NCBI RefSeq assembly: GCF_000684975.1
Contig: NZ_BAXZ01000023.1
Span: 1-64,000 of the forward strand
From: Paraburkholderia acidipaludis NBRC 101816
Lineage (GTDB): Bacteria > Pseudomonadota > Gammaproteobacteria > Burkholderiales > Burkholderiaceae
Reading direction: 5' to 3'
Length of the DNA stretch: 64,000 nucleotides
The position numbers were made by a program, and so were the translations under genes. A model generated the notes under the pieces. It was not told the DNA's origin. It saw only the letters and a list, made by a program, of their open reading frames with translations, and searched no databases. Of the stretch, positions 41,371-50,387 are shown one piece after another. Position 1 is the first letter of the stretch. Each line of letters begins with the position of its first letter.

Positions 41371-44019
41371 GTGCCGCGACCTCGGGGCACGTCAGATAGT
41401 CGAGCCGATACGAACTTGTCATTCCAGTCGATCCTGCCCTTCGACGCCACGGCGTCCCTCGCTCACGCGCCATCGAGCCTGCGCCTGCTGCCGCCGCGCG
41501 CCGGGCATTGGGACGAGCTGCGCGACGAGAGCGGCGCGCTGCGCGAGCCATGGCGGCAGTTTTTCGAGCTGCTGGGCGAGGAGGGCGCGGCGGGGCTGGA
41601 CAAGGTGCGGGACTCGGTGGCGCGCCAGGTGCGCGACAACGACATCAGCTACAACGTTTATGCCGACAAGGGCGAGCCGCGTCCCTGGGCGCTGGACCTG
41701 CTGCCGTTCCTGATCGACGACGCGGAGTGGGCGCACATCGAGCGCGGCGTGATCCAGCGCGCACGGCTGCTCGACGCCATCGTCGCCGACACCTACGGTG
41801 CGCAAACGTTGCTGCAGCGCGGCTTGCTGCCGCCGGCGCTCGTGTTCGGGCATCCGGGCTACCTGCGGCCCGTGAAGGGCTACCTGCCGCCGGGCGGCGG
41901 CTATCTGCAGATCGTCGCCGTCGATCTCGCGCGCTCGCCCGAAGGCACGTGGACCGTGATGTCGCATCGCACGGAGGCACCGTCGGGTCTTGGCTACGCG
42001 CTCGAAAACCGCCTGATCGTGTCGAGCCTCTTTGCGGACGCGTTTCGCTCGATGCGCGTGCGGCGTCTCGCGCCGGCCTACTCGCAGTTGATCGGCACGC
42101 TGGCCGAGGCGGCGCGCACGACCCTGCGCGCGGAGGACGCCGGCGCCGCGCCGCATATCGCGTTGCTCACGCCGGGCCCGTTCAGCGAGACCTGGTTCGA
42201 GCACGCGTTTCTTGCACGCTATCTGGGCGTGACGCTCGTGGAGGGCAAGGATCTCACGGTGCGCGCCGACAAGCTGTATCTCAAGACCTTCAATGGTCTC
42301 GAACGCGTGCATGCCGTGCTGCGCCGCCTCGACGGCGTGTTCTGCGACCCCGTCGAGCTGCGCGCCGACTCGACCATCGGCGTGCCGGGCCTGCTCCAGG
42401 TGATGCGCGCGGGCAACGTGGTGGTGTCGAACGTGCCGGGCGCGGGCTTCGTCGAATCGCCCGCGCTGCACGGCTTCATGCCCGGTATTGCCGCCGCGCT
42501 GCTGGGCGAGACGCTTTCGCTGCCGGGCGTGCCTACCTGGTGGTGCGGCGAAGCGGCGGCTCGCGAGGCGGCGTTCGCGCAACTCGACGCAGCGTTCGTC
42601 GTGCCGACGTGGCCGTTATCGCAGCCGCACCCGCAATCCGGCACGCCGCCCGCACGCGCGCCGGGCATGGCCGCGGGACGCCAGCCGCTTGCGGCATGGT
42701 GCGAACGCATCGACCGCGCCGCGGACGCCTTCACGATCCAGGCGCCGCTCGCTTACTCCTGCACACCGCGCTATGAGGACGGCACGCTGACGGGCCGCGC
42801 TTCGGTGCTGCGCGTCTATGCGATTGCCGATTTCGCCGGCAACTGGCGTGCGGTGCCGGGCGGCTTCACGCGCCTCGCGGCGGAACGTCAGGCCACGGAG
42901 TCGATGCAGCTTGGCGGCAGCAGCGTCGATACATGGGTGCTCTCGAAACAGCCCAGCCCGCCGTTCACGCTGTTGCCTTCGCCCATGAAGCCGGGCGACC
43001 TCGCCACGCGCCGGCATCGCACCGTGTCGAGCCGCGCGGCGGAAAACCTCTTCTGGTCGGGCCGCTATGGCGAGCGCGCGGAAAACGGCGTGCGCCTGTG
43101 CCGGCTGATCCTGGGCTCGCTGGAAAGCAACGACGCCGACTCGATGTTCGCGTCGTTCGTCGAGCTCGCCTCGCTGGGCTCTCTGATTCCCGTGGGAGAG
43201 ATGGCGGCGCGCGGCTCGCCGCATGCGTTCGAACGCGCGCTCGTGGCGAGCCTCGGCGAATCCTCGAACGTGCCCGGCATCGGCTATTGCCTCGCGAGCC
43301 AGGCGCGCGCCTGCGGGGAAGTGCGCGGGCGCCTTGCGAACGACCACTGGCGCACGATACTCGCGGCGCGCAACGACTTTCGCGATGCCTTGGCCCGCTT
43401 TGCGCCCGCGAGCGCCGGCGAGCGCTACGACCGCGTGGCGCTCATGGACGTGCTCGAACGTCTCGCGACGCAGCTCTCGGCGATCAGCGGCGCGCAGGGC
43501 GACCGCATGACGCGCGACGAAGCCTGGCGCCTGCTGTTCGCGGGCCGCCATATCGAACGCCTGTGGGCAATGGCCACGTTCCTGCGCACGGTGGCGGCGA
43601 ATGGACTGCTCGCGAGCCCGGAGGGCTTCGACGTGCTGCTGCAGTTGTTCGACTCGACGCTCACCTACCGCTCGATGTACCCTGGGCGGCTGGAGGTGCC
43701 GGCGCTGCTGGACCTGCTCGTCATCGACGAGACCAATCCGCGCGCCCTGTATGGCATATATGCGCGGCTGCGCCGCAAGCTCGCGCAGATCGAGGAGTCG
43801 GCGGGCGGCACGTCGCGGAGACCGTTCCGCGAGTTGATGCCCGACGTGGCGACGCTGCCCACGCTGGAGCCGCTATGCACGACAGATCCGCGCAATGGCT
43901 ATCCCGTGCTCGTCGAGGTGTGCGAACGGCTTTGCGCGATCGCGATGTCGGCCTCCACCGAAATCAGCGCGCGTTACTTCAGCCATGCGGCGAGCGCCGC
44001 GCAGCAGGGGAGCGCATGA
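41371..44019 (+). CDS. Circularly permuted ATP-grasp / alpha-E fusion protein
   Basis: An 882-residue fusion. The first part (about 50-500) is the circularly permuted ATP-grasp type 2 domain (DUF404/DUF407: YNVYADKGEPRPWALDLLPF, GYLPPGGGYLQIVAVDL, LYLKTFNGLERVHAVLR). From about 560 to 870 is the alpha-E helical domain (DUF403: ENLFWSGRYGERAENGVRLC, YRSMYPGRLE). In many bacteria these are two genes; here one. ATP-grasp enzymes ligate a carboxylate to an amine. The GTG at 41371 lacks a good ribosome site, and TTG at 41416 is an alternative start. It overlaps the next gene by ATGA. Confidence 0.92.
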   Translation: MPRPRGTSDSRADTNLSFQSILPFDATASLAHAPSSLRLLPPRAGHWDELRDESGALREPWRQFFELLGEEGAAGLDKVRDSVARQVRDNDISYNVYADKGEPRPWALDLLPFLIDDAEWAHIERGVIQRARLLDAIVADTYGAQTLLQRGLLPPALVFGHPGYLRPVKGYLPPGGGYLQIVAVDLARSPEGTWTVMSHRTEAPSGLGYALENRLIVSSLFADAFRSMRVRRLAPAYSQLIGTLAEAARTTLRAEDAGAAPHIALLTPGPFSETWFEHAFLARYLGVTLVEGKDLTVRADKLYLKTFNGLERVHAVLRRLDGVFCDPVELRADSTIGVPGLLQVMRAGNVVVSNVPGAGFVESPALHGFMPGIAAALLGETLSLPGVPTWWCGEAAAREAAFAQLDAAFVVPTWPLSQPHPQSGTPPARAPGMAAGRQPLAAWCERIDRAADAFTIQAPLAYSCTPRYEDGTLTGRASVLRVYAIADFAGNWRAVPGGFTRLAAERQATESMQLGGSSVDTWVLSKQPSPPFTLLPSPMKPGDLATRRHRTVSSRAAENLFWSGRYGERAENGVRLCRLILGSLESNDADSMFASFVELASLGSLIPVGEMAARGSPHAFERALVASLGESSNVPGIGYCLASQARACGEVRGRLANDHWRTILAARNDFRDALARFAPASAGERYDRVALMDVLERLATQLSAISGAQGDRMTRDEAWRLLFAGRHIERLWAMATFLRTVAANGLLASPEGFDVLLQLFDSTLTYRSMYPGRLEVPALLDLLVIDETNPRALYGIYARLRRKLAQIEESAGGTSRRPFRELMPDVATLPTLEPLCTTDPRNGYPVLVEVCERLCAIAMSASTEISARYFSHAASAAQQGSA

Positions 44020-44903
44020 ACGGCCCCGTGACGCTCAGCGTTTCCCACAGTACGACTTATCGTTATTCCACGACTGTGGCGACCGCGCAGCATCTCGCGA
44101 CGATCCGCCCGCTGGCTTGCGCATGGCAGCAGATCGTCTCGCATACCGAAAGCATCGAACCTTATCCTGCTTATTTGTCGAGTCGCATGGACGCATTCGG
44201 CAATGACGTGCTTTACTTCGCCCTCGATACCCCGCACGAAGCGCTATGCATGACGAGTGAAACTGTCGTAAGGCTGTCACCCCGCCGGGCTATGCTCGAC
44301 GCCTCCACGGCGCCCGCGTGGGAGCAGGTGGCCGAAGGTCTGCGTTATCGCGCGGGCACACCTTTTCATCCGGAGTCCGAATTTTGCTTTGCATCGCCGA
44401 ACGTCGTCCCGAGTCCCGAGTTGCTCGCCTATGCCTTGCCGAGTTTCCCGCAAGGCATGCCGGTCGCCCAGGGCGCCATCGACCTGATGCATCGCATTCA
44501 TGCGGACTTCGCGTACGAGACCTCGGCCACGGCGTTCGACACGCCCGCTACGCGGGCCTTCGAAATGCGGCGCGGGGTCTGCCAGGACTTCGCGCAGGTG
44601 ATGATCGGCTGCCTGCGCTCGCTCGGCCTGCCGGCCCGCTACGTGAGCGGGTATCTGCGCAACGACCCGCCGCCGGGCCAGCCGCGCCTGATTGGCGCGG
44701 ACGCCTCGCATGCGTGGCTTTCGGTTCACTGTCCGGCAAGCGGCTGGATCGACCTCGATCCGACTAACGACGTCCTTGCCGACCTCGATCATGTAACGCT
44801 CGCCATCGGCCGCGACTACAGCGACGTGTCGCTGCTGCGCGGCTCGCTGCTTGGCGGCGGCGAGCATCAGGTGGAGGTGGCAGTCAGCGTGCTGCCGGTT
44901 TGA
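44016..44903 (+). CDS. Transglutaminase-like cysteine protease family protein
   Basis: A 295-residue protein with the N-terminal beta domain (LSVSHSTTYRYSTTVATAQH) and the transglutaminase core: C189 (RRGVCQDFAQV), H232 (DASHAWLSVH) and D248 (WIDLDPTND). It closes the operon and starts inside the stop of the ATP-grasp/alpha-E gene, with GGGGAGCGC just before the ATG. Together the three genes match the peptide-ligase/transglutaminase cluster often found with the proteasome-like Anbu protein, which is not seen in this window. Confidence 0.92.
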   Translation: MNGPVTLSVSHSTTYRYSTTVATAQHLATIRPLACAWQQIVSHTESIEPYPAYLSSRMDAFGNDVLYFALDTPHEALCMTSETVVRLSPRRAMLDASTAPAWEQVAEGLRYRAGTPFHPESEFCFASPNVVPSPELLAYALPSFPQGMPVAQGAIDLMHRIHADFAYETSATAFDTPATRAFEMRRGVCQDFAQVMIGCLRSLGLPARYVSGYLRNDPPPGQPRLIGADASHAWLSVHCPASGWIDLDPTNDVLADLDHVTLAIGRDYSDVSLLRGSLLGGGEHQVEVAVSVLPV

Positions 44904-45061
44904 ACGCCGGCGCACCGCGCGCCTCGCTCCAGCGTTTTTTCGCGTTTTCACCTACGGGTTAATGCCCATCGTGCGGCGCGCGCGCGGTCGTCAAACTGAC
45001 TTCCATCCTCCCTGGCTTTTGTCGACTGGCTTATACCCCCCAAAAAATGAAAGGAGGATTT

Positions 45062-45802
45062 ATGGCGAAGCGCATTGCTTACGTAACCGGCGGAATGGGC
45101 GGCATTGGCACCTCAATCTGCCAGCGGCTGTTCAAGGACGGCTACACCGTGGTTGCCGGCTGCGGGCCCAACTCGCAGCGTCGCGCGAAATGGCTCGAAG
45201 ATCAGAAGGCACAGGGCTACGACTTCGTGGCCTCGGAAGGCAACGTGGCCGACTGGGACTCGACGGCCGCCGCCTTCGCGAAGGTCAAGAAGGACGTTGG
45301 GGAGATCGACGTGCTGGTCAACAATGCGGGCATCACGCGCGACGTCGTGTTCCGCAAGATGACGCACGAAGACTGGACCGCCGTGATCGACACCAACCTC
45401 ACGAGCCTCTTCAACGTCACCAAGCAGGTGATCGACGGCATGGTCGAGCGCGGCTGGGGCCGCATTGTCAATATCTCTTCGGTGAACGGCCAGAAAGGCC
45501 AGTTCGGCCAGACCAACTACTCGACGGCCAAGGCCGGCATTCATGGCTTCACGATGGCGCTTGCGCAGGAAGTGGCCACCAAGGGCGTGACGGTCAACAC
45601 CGTTTCGCCGGGCTATATCGGCACGGACATGGTGCGCGCGGTCAAGCCCGAGGTGCTGGAGAAGATCGTGGCCAGCATTCCGGTACGGCGGCTTGGAGCG
45701 CCGGAAGAAATCGCGTCGATCGTCGCGTGGCTCTCGTCGGACGACGCGGGCTTTTCGACGGGCGCCGACTTCTCGCTGAACGGCGGCCTGCACATGAGCT
45801 AA
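45062..45802 (+). CDS. phaB: Acetoacetyl-CoA reductase
   Basis: A 246-residue short-chain dehydrogenase that reduces acetoacetyl-CoA to (R)-3-hydroxybutyryl-CoA with NADPH for polyhydroxybutyrate synthesis. Residues S140, Y153 and K157 of the catalytic triad are at the positions known for PhaB, and YVTGGMGGIGTSICQRL, GITRDVVFRKM, QFGQTNYSTAKAGIHGF are typical. The ribosome site AAAGGAGG is near ideal. It stands without phaC or phaA, so it is probably an additional copy. A hairpin follows the stop. Confidence 0.94.
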   Translation: MAKRIAYVTGGMGGIGTSICQRLFKDGYTVVAGCGPNSQRRAKWLEDQKAQGYDFVASEGNVADWDSTAAAFAKVKKDVGEIDVLVNNAGITRDVVFRKMTHEDWTAVIDTNLTSLFNVTKQVIDGMVERGWGRIVNISSVNGQKGQFGQTNYSTAKAGIHGFTMALAQEVATKGVTVNTVSPGYIGTDMVRAVKPEVLEKIVASIPVRRLGAPEEIASIVAWLSSDDAGFSTGADFSLNGGLHMS

Positions 45803-45809
45803 GCCGTAA

Positions 45810-45843
45810 GGCGCCCGGTTTGCAGGTTGCCAATCCGGGCGCC
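45810..45843 (+). terminator. Hairpin after phaB
   Basis: GGCGCCCGG and CCGGGCGCC form a perfect 9-base stem with a 16-base loop, starting 8 bases after the phaB stop. No long T-run follows, so the strength as an intrinsic terminator is uncertain. Confidence 0.55.
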
Positions 45844-46819
45844 ATGTTCTTCAGTCATCCCCCTTCCTCAGTCGTGCAGGTGCGCAAACACGAAATGGCG
45901 AAACGTCGGCATTAGCGGTGTTTCGCTGCGTCTGGCCAGCGTCACGATGGCGAGATTGGCATGGGCCGGGTGTGATGGAGTGACCCGCAGCTCGACCAGT
46001 TCGCCCCGAGCGACGCGTAACGTAGGCTTTCACTTCGGACTGGAACCGAAAACGGTCGCTGGTGTCGCCTTCCTCTGGAGCAATCCCGACAGGCCGTTCA
46101 TCTCTCACGTCCTGCATACGGCGAAGCACACGGACCCGGTTCTGATGGGGTATCCATGGGCGCAGCGCAATACCATCCATACACGTTCGAACAACACGAT
46201 CCAGCTCGACGATCGCCAGGGTGAGGAACACATCAAGGTTGCCACCGAGCACGGCAAGTCGCAACTGAACCTGGGTCACAGGGTTGACCGCAGCAACGGA
46301 CAGCGTAGCAGCGGTGCAGAGTTGCGCACGGATGGGGCCGCAGCGGTGCGTGGCGGTGCGGGCGTGATGGTCTCGGCCTACGCCCGCAACGGAGCCTCGG
46401 GCAAGCCGCTCGACATGCAGGAGACGGTGGCGCAGCTTGAGGGCGCACTGGCGCTGGCAAAGGCGCTGGCCTCCTCGGCGCAGGCATCGAAGGCCGAAGC
46501 GGCGGATACCGGTAGCCAGCAGGCCGTGAACAAGTCACTTCAGCCTGTGCCCGCCGGCGCGTCGACGAGCCAGGCGCCGAGCGCGAAGCAGATTCGCAAA
46601 GCCAGCCATCTGCTCGAAAAGCAGGTGCGCCGCGCGCTGGTTCGTGTCAAAGGGCTGGACTCGACCAATGTGGTTGTCGTCGCGCGGGGCGGCGTCGTGA
46701 CCTTGGGCGGCTCCGTGCCCGCTGCGAGCCAGATTCCGCCCGCGGTGTCGGGATCGCAGCACGTGAGCGGCGCCACGGAGGCGCACGACAGTCTGCAAGT
46801 CCGCATGCCGGTTCCGTGA
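45827..46819 (+). pseudogene. Truncated type VI VgrG fragment fused in frame to a BON-domain tail
   Basis: An open frame of 330 residues with two unrelated parts. Residues about 76-238 match the C-terminal half of Burkholderia-type VgrG spike proteins (FLWSNPDRPFISHVLHTAKH, NTIHTRSNNTIQLDD, HIKVATEHGKSQLNLGH, DMQETVAQLEGALALAKALA); the N-terminal gp27-like part is gone and the text shows small deletions. From about 252 on comes a BON-domain end (QIRKASHLLEKQVRRALVRV, VVARGGVVTLGGSVP). The first 65 residues are not VgrG and lack a ribosome site. Most likely a remnant of a type VI locus joined by deletion to a BON gene; an expressed chimera is less likely. Confidence 0.75.
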
Positions 46820-46960
46820 GCGTCGCGCAGCGCTACTGACAGAACGGTGGCAGCAGGTGTCCAGTAGGATGCGTGGCAGTTGCCGCTGCGGGGTTCCGCT
46901 TGCAGTTCGAGCCGGGCAGCGGCAATGCGACCGATCCCACCACATTCCACGGAGAGCAAG

Positions 46961-47359
46961 ATGGATTTCGTTTCAACCAGAATCATCACCGGCGACATCA
47001 AGCGACTGGTTCGCTTTTACGAAGCGATCGGCCTCTCGGCCACCTGGTACACGGACGATTTCGCGGAACTCTCCACGCCGACCGCGACGCTCGCAGTCGG
47101 CAGCCAACGCACGATGGATCTGTTCGGCGCCGGAGCCGCGACGCCGGCGAGCAACCGGTCGGTCATCGTCGAGTTTCGCGTGGACGACGTCGACGCCGAG
47201 TACCGGAAACTGCAAGAGGCGGTCACGGATTTCGTGCAGGCTCCGACAACGCAGCCGTGGGGCAACCGCTCGGTGCTGTTTCGCGACCCCGACGGCAATC
47301 TCGTGAATCTGTTTACGCCGGTTAGCGCAGAAGCCATCGCGAAGTACCGCCGCAAGTAA
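46961..47359 (+). CDS. VOC (glyoxalase-fold) protein
   Basis: A 132-residue protein with paired VOC modules: VSTRIITGDIKRLVRFYEAI at the start and VIVEFRVDDVDAEYRKL then LFRDPDGNLVNLFTP at the end. The first-strand ligand position is not a His or Glu, so metal-dependent catalysis is uncertain; many such proteins bind drugs. The ATG has GGAGAGCAAG upstream. It stands alone between the vgrG remnant and the convergent IclR gene. Confidence 0.85.
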   Translation: MDFVSTRIITGDIKRLVRFYEAIGLSATWYTDDFAELSTPTATLAVGSQRTMDLFGAGAATPASNRSVIVEFRVDDVDAEYRKLQEAVTDFVQAPTTQPWGNRSVLFRDPDGNLVNLFTPVSAEAIAKYRRK

Positions 47360-47390
47360 GGCGCGCGAGGCTTCGGCGGCCCGGCCGGCA

Positions 47391-48200
47391 TCAAGCGACC
47401 GATCGCGGCGCGGGCCCCAGTCTTTGGGCGACGGCGCCGCACGCGGCGAGCAGCGGCGCCACATACGTTTCGAGCGGCGTTTCGCTGAGCCTGAAGAGCG
47501 GAATGCTCACGCTGATACAAGCGACGGGCTGGCCATTCGCACTGCGAATCGCGCATCCGTAGCAGAAGATCTGTGCTTCGTTTTCCTCGCGGTCTTGCGC
47601 GTAGCCGCGCTCGCGCGTTGCGTCGAGTTCCGCGCGCAAAGCCTCGGGCGCGACGATCGTGTTGGCCGTGAGCGGCACGAACGCCACGCCTTCCAGCAGC
47701 GCGCCGCGCGCGGCTTCGTCGAGTGCGGCCAGCCAGGCTTTACCGACCGAACTCGAATACAGCGTCACGCGCGTGCCGATCCGCGAAGCCATGCGCACCG
47801 CGTGCGGGCTTTCCAGTTTCTCGATGTAGACCATTTCACTGCCGCTGCGCACGGCGAGATGCACGGTTTCCTGCGTCGCGTCGCGCAGCGCTCGCAGCGC
47901 CTCCTCGGCGACGACGCGGATATCCGAATGTTCCCAACTGCGGCTGGCGAGTGTCAGGAGCCTTGGCCCCAGTTCGAACGTGCCGCCGCGCGCACTCTCG
48001 ACCACGAGCCCTTCCGCGATCAGCGCAGTGACGATGCGGTAGACCGTAGGACGCGGAAACCCGCTCGATGCGACCAACTGCGGCATGCCCGGCGCCTCCG
48101 TTGCGTCCGCAATCAACTGCAGTACGGCCATGAACTTCGAAAAGGCGGCAGTGCCCGTGGCGCGAGCGGCTTCCAGGGTTGCGGCGGCGGAAATCGGCAT
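47391..48200 (-). CDS. IclR-family transcriptional regulator
   Basis: A 269-residue regulator: winged helix at about 20-80 (FMAVLQLIADATEAPGMPQL, RPTVYRIVTALIAEGL) and the IclR ligand domain with YIEKLESPHAVRMASRIG, GKAWLAAL and the C-terminal GQPVACISVSIP. It is the last gene of a four-gene minus-strand operon (cupin dioxygenase, MFS carrier, SDR, regulator), so it probably controls that operon. The ATG at 48200 has only a weak ribosome site. Confidence 0.92.
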   Translation of the reverse strand: MPISAAATLEAARATGTAAFSKFMAVLQLIADATEAPGMPQLVASSGFPRPTVYRIVTALIAEGLVVESARGGTFELGPRLLTLASRSWEHSDIRVVAEEALRALRDATQETVHLAVRSGSEMVYIEKLESPHAVRMASRIGTRVTLYSSSVGKAWLAALDEAARGALLEGVAFVPLTANTIVAPEALRAELDATRERGYAQDREENEAQIFCYGCAIRSANGQPVACISVSIPLFRLSETPLETYVAPLLAACGAVAQRLGPAPRSVA

Positions 48201-48262
48201 GGTGGTGCGGGTGGCTGTGGAGTGGTGTGACGGCGTCGGCGAGGCGCATCGCCTCGCCAGGG

Positions 48263-48994
48263 TCACGCGATCAGATAACCGCCGTCCACGGGCAGCACGG
48301 TGCCCGTGATGAACGATGCTGCCGGCGAGCAGAGGAACGCCACGGCAGGGCCGATATCGTCGGGCGAGCCCCAGCGTCCGAGCGGCGTGCGCGAGAGGAT
48401 GGCCCGTGAACGTTCTTCGTTGTCCTGCAAGGCCTGGGTGAGGGGCGTCGCGATCCAGCCCGGCGCCACGGCGTTCACGCGAATACGCTCCGGCGCGTAG
48501 GCGATGGCGAGCGATTTGGTCAACTGCACCACGCCGCCCTTGCTCGCGCTATAGCCGGGCACGAGCCCGCCGCCGAAAAAGCTCAGCATCGAAGCGGTAT
48601 TGACGATCGCGCCGCCACGTTGGGCCAGCAGCGGCCTCGCCGCGGCGCACGCGCGCATCGTGCCGGTCAGGTTCACGTCCAGCACTTGCGCGAACACCTC
48701 GGGATCGAGTTCGTCGCCGCGCCGGATCACGCCCGCGCAGTTCACGAGCATGTCGAGCGACGACAGCGAAGCGAACAGCGCATCGACCTCGGCTTTCGAG
48801 GCGACATCGAGCGAAACCGCTTCGATGCCGTCGGCGGCCAGCGCGCGGCGCTGCGCGTCGGTGGGCGCGAGGCTCGCCGCGATCACGCGCGCGCCGAGCG
48901 CGGCCAGATGGCGCGCGATGCCCGCGCCGATGCCCTGCGTGCCGCCGGTCACCACGGCCGTCTTGCCTGCAAAGAGATCGTGCTGGAAGGTCAT
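48263..48994 (-). CDS. Short-chain dehydrogenase/reductase
   Basis: A 243-residue SDR with the cofactor motif TGGTQGIG, NCAG, the active-site Ser (NTASML) and YSASK. Position in the operon with an MFS acid carrier and an IclR regulator suggests a sugar-acid or hydroxy-acid dehydrogenase. The start at 48994 lies 14 bases after the stop of the carrier gene; no clear ribosome site, so it may rely on coupling. The open frame upstream overlaps the carrier and is not used. Confidence 0.9.
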   Translation of the reverse strand: MTFQHDLFAGKTAVVTGGTQGIGAGIARHLAALGARVIAASLAPTDAQRRALAADGIEAVSLDVASKAEVDALFASLSSLDMLVNCAGVIRRGDELDPEVFAQVLDVNLTGTMRACAAARPLLAQRGGAIVNTASMLSFFGGGLVPGYSASKGGVVQLTKSLAIAYAPERIRVNAVAPGWIATPLTQALQDNEERSRAILSRTPLGRWGSPDDIGPAVAFLCSPAASFITGTVLPVDGGYLIA

Positions 48995-49008
48995 GACGGT
49001 AGGCGCAA

Positions 49009-50322
49009 TCAGGAGTGGGTCATGCGGGTTTCGGGCGCGGCGTCGCGCGGCGCCATCTCCGTGATCGGCACGCGCACGACGAACATGTAGACGAGCGCCG
49101 CCGCGAACGCCACGCCCGCGCTGATCAGAAACGCGTCGACGAACGAATGCGTCTGATCGACCACGAGACCCGTGACGAACGGCGCGAACGAGCCGCCGAA
49201 ATAGCCGCCGAAATTCTGGATGCTGCCGAGCGAGGCCACCAGATGCCGCGGCGCCGCGACGCTCACGAGCGCCCATGCGGCGCCGCTCGCCATGTTGACG
49301 AAGTACATCGCGAGCGAGAGGTAGACGATGGCGAGCGTGAGCGTCGGCGTGTAGGCGGCCGGCACCGTGAACACGGCTGCGCCGATCAGCCCGGAGCAGA
49401 TCGGCCACTTGCGGCTGCGGATCGGCGCCATGCCGCGCGCCATCAGGCCGTCGGCGACAAAGCCGCTCGACAGCATGCCGAGCGTGCCGAACACATACGG
49501 GATCGCCACGACCCAGCCGGTCTTCGCGATGGTGAGGTGCCGTTCGTGCTCCAGATAAGCGGGCAGCCAGGTCAGGTACAGCCACACCATGTAGATCACG
49601 CCCATGAAGCCGAAGATCATGCCCCACGTGGTGGCCGACTTGAAGAGTCCGCGCCATTCCGCCGAAGTCATGCGGCGTTCGGCGCGCGCGTGCGGCTCGT
49701 CTTCGGTGAGATGCTGGATTTCACCGGCCTCGAGCGTCACTTCGGCACGATTGCGATAGACGAGATACCAGCCGATCGAAACGGCAATGCCCAGCACGCC
49801 CATCACGACGAACATCCAGCGCCAGCCGAACTCGAGCAGCAGGACGGTGAGAATGGGCGGAGCAAGTGCGGGGCCGATTGTCGAGGAGGTGGTGAAGATG
49901 CCCGTGGGCCGGCCGCGCTCGCGCAACGCGTACCATTCGCTGACGACCTTGGCGCCCGCCGGAAACTGCGGCGCCTCGCCTATGCCCAGTGCAATGCGCG
50001 CCGCGAGAAATTGCGGCAGCGTGCGCACGAAGCCTCCGCACAACTGCGCGCAGGACCACACGAGCATGCCGAGACCGAGCATGACGCGCGCACCGAAGCG
50101 GTCGAGCAACGCGCCCACCGGCAGTTGCGAAAACGCGTAGGCGAACGAAAAGGCCGAGAGCAGCAAGCCCATTTGCGAAGCCGAAAGACCCAGTTCGCCG
50201 CTGACCGAATGATTGGCGATGGACAGCGTGCTGCGGTCCAGGTAATTGACGATGCCGGCCAGGGTGAGGAAGGTTAGCGCAATCCACTGTATGCGCTTCA
50301 GGCGCGGTGTCTTCGGTTGCAT
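49009..50322 (-). CDS. MFS carrier, anion:cation symporter family
   Basis: A 437-residue inner-membrane carrier with 12 expected helices. LTLAGIVNYLDRSTLSIANH in the first helix and GALLDRFGARVML (motif A) are typical of the ACS family, which takes up tartrate, galactonate, glucarate, phthalate and similar organic anions. The ATG at 50322 follows GGAGACAAG. It is second in the operon, 65 bases after the cupin gene. Confidence 0.92.
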   Translation of the reverse strand: MQPKTPRLKRIQWIALTFLTLAGIVNYLDRSTLSIANHSVSGELGLSASQMGLLLSAFSFAYAFSQLPVGALLDRFGARVMLGLGMLVWSCAQLCGGFVRTLPQFLAARIALGIGEAPQFPAGAKVVSEWYALRERGRPTGIFTTSSTIGPALAPPILTVLLLEFGWRWMFVVMGVLGIAVSIGWYLVYRNRAEVTLEAGEIQHLTEDEPHARAERRMTSAEWRGLFKSATTWGMIFGFMGVIYMVWLYLTWLPAYLEHERHLTIAKTGWVVAIPYVFGTLGMLSSGFVADGLMARGMAPIRSRKWPICSGLIGAAVFTVPAAYTPTLTLAIVYLSLAMYFVNMASGAAWALVSVAAPRHLVASLGSIQNFGGYFGGSFAPFVTGLVVDQTHSFVDAFLISAGVAFAAALVYMFVVRVPITEMAPRDAAPETRMTHS

Positions 50323-50387
50323 GTCTTGTCTCCGCCAATGCTTTTGTGATGTTTGCGTGACGCTGCCGCATGAGGCAATCTGTTGGC

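Noticed and set aside
45047..45061. A start for phaB five codons earlier
   Set aside because: The ribosome site AAAGGAGG lies inside that extension and is placed for the ATG at 45062.
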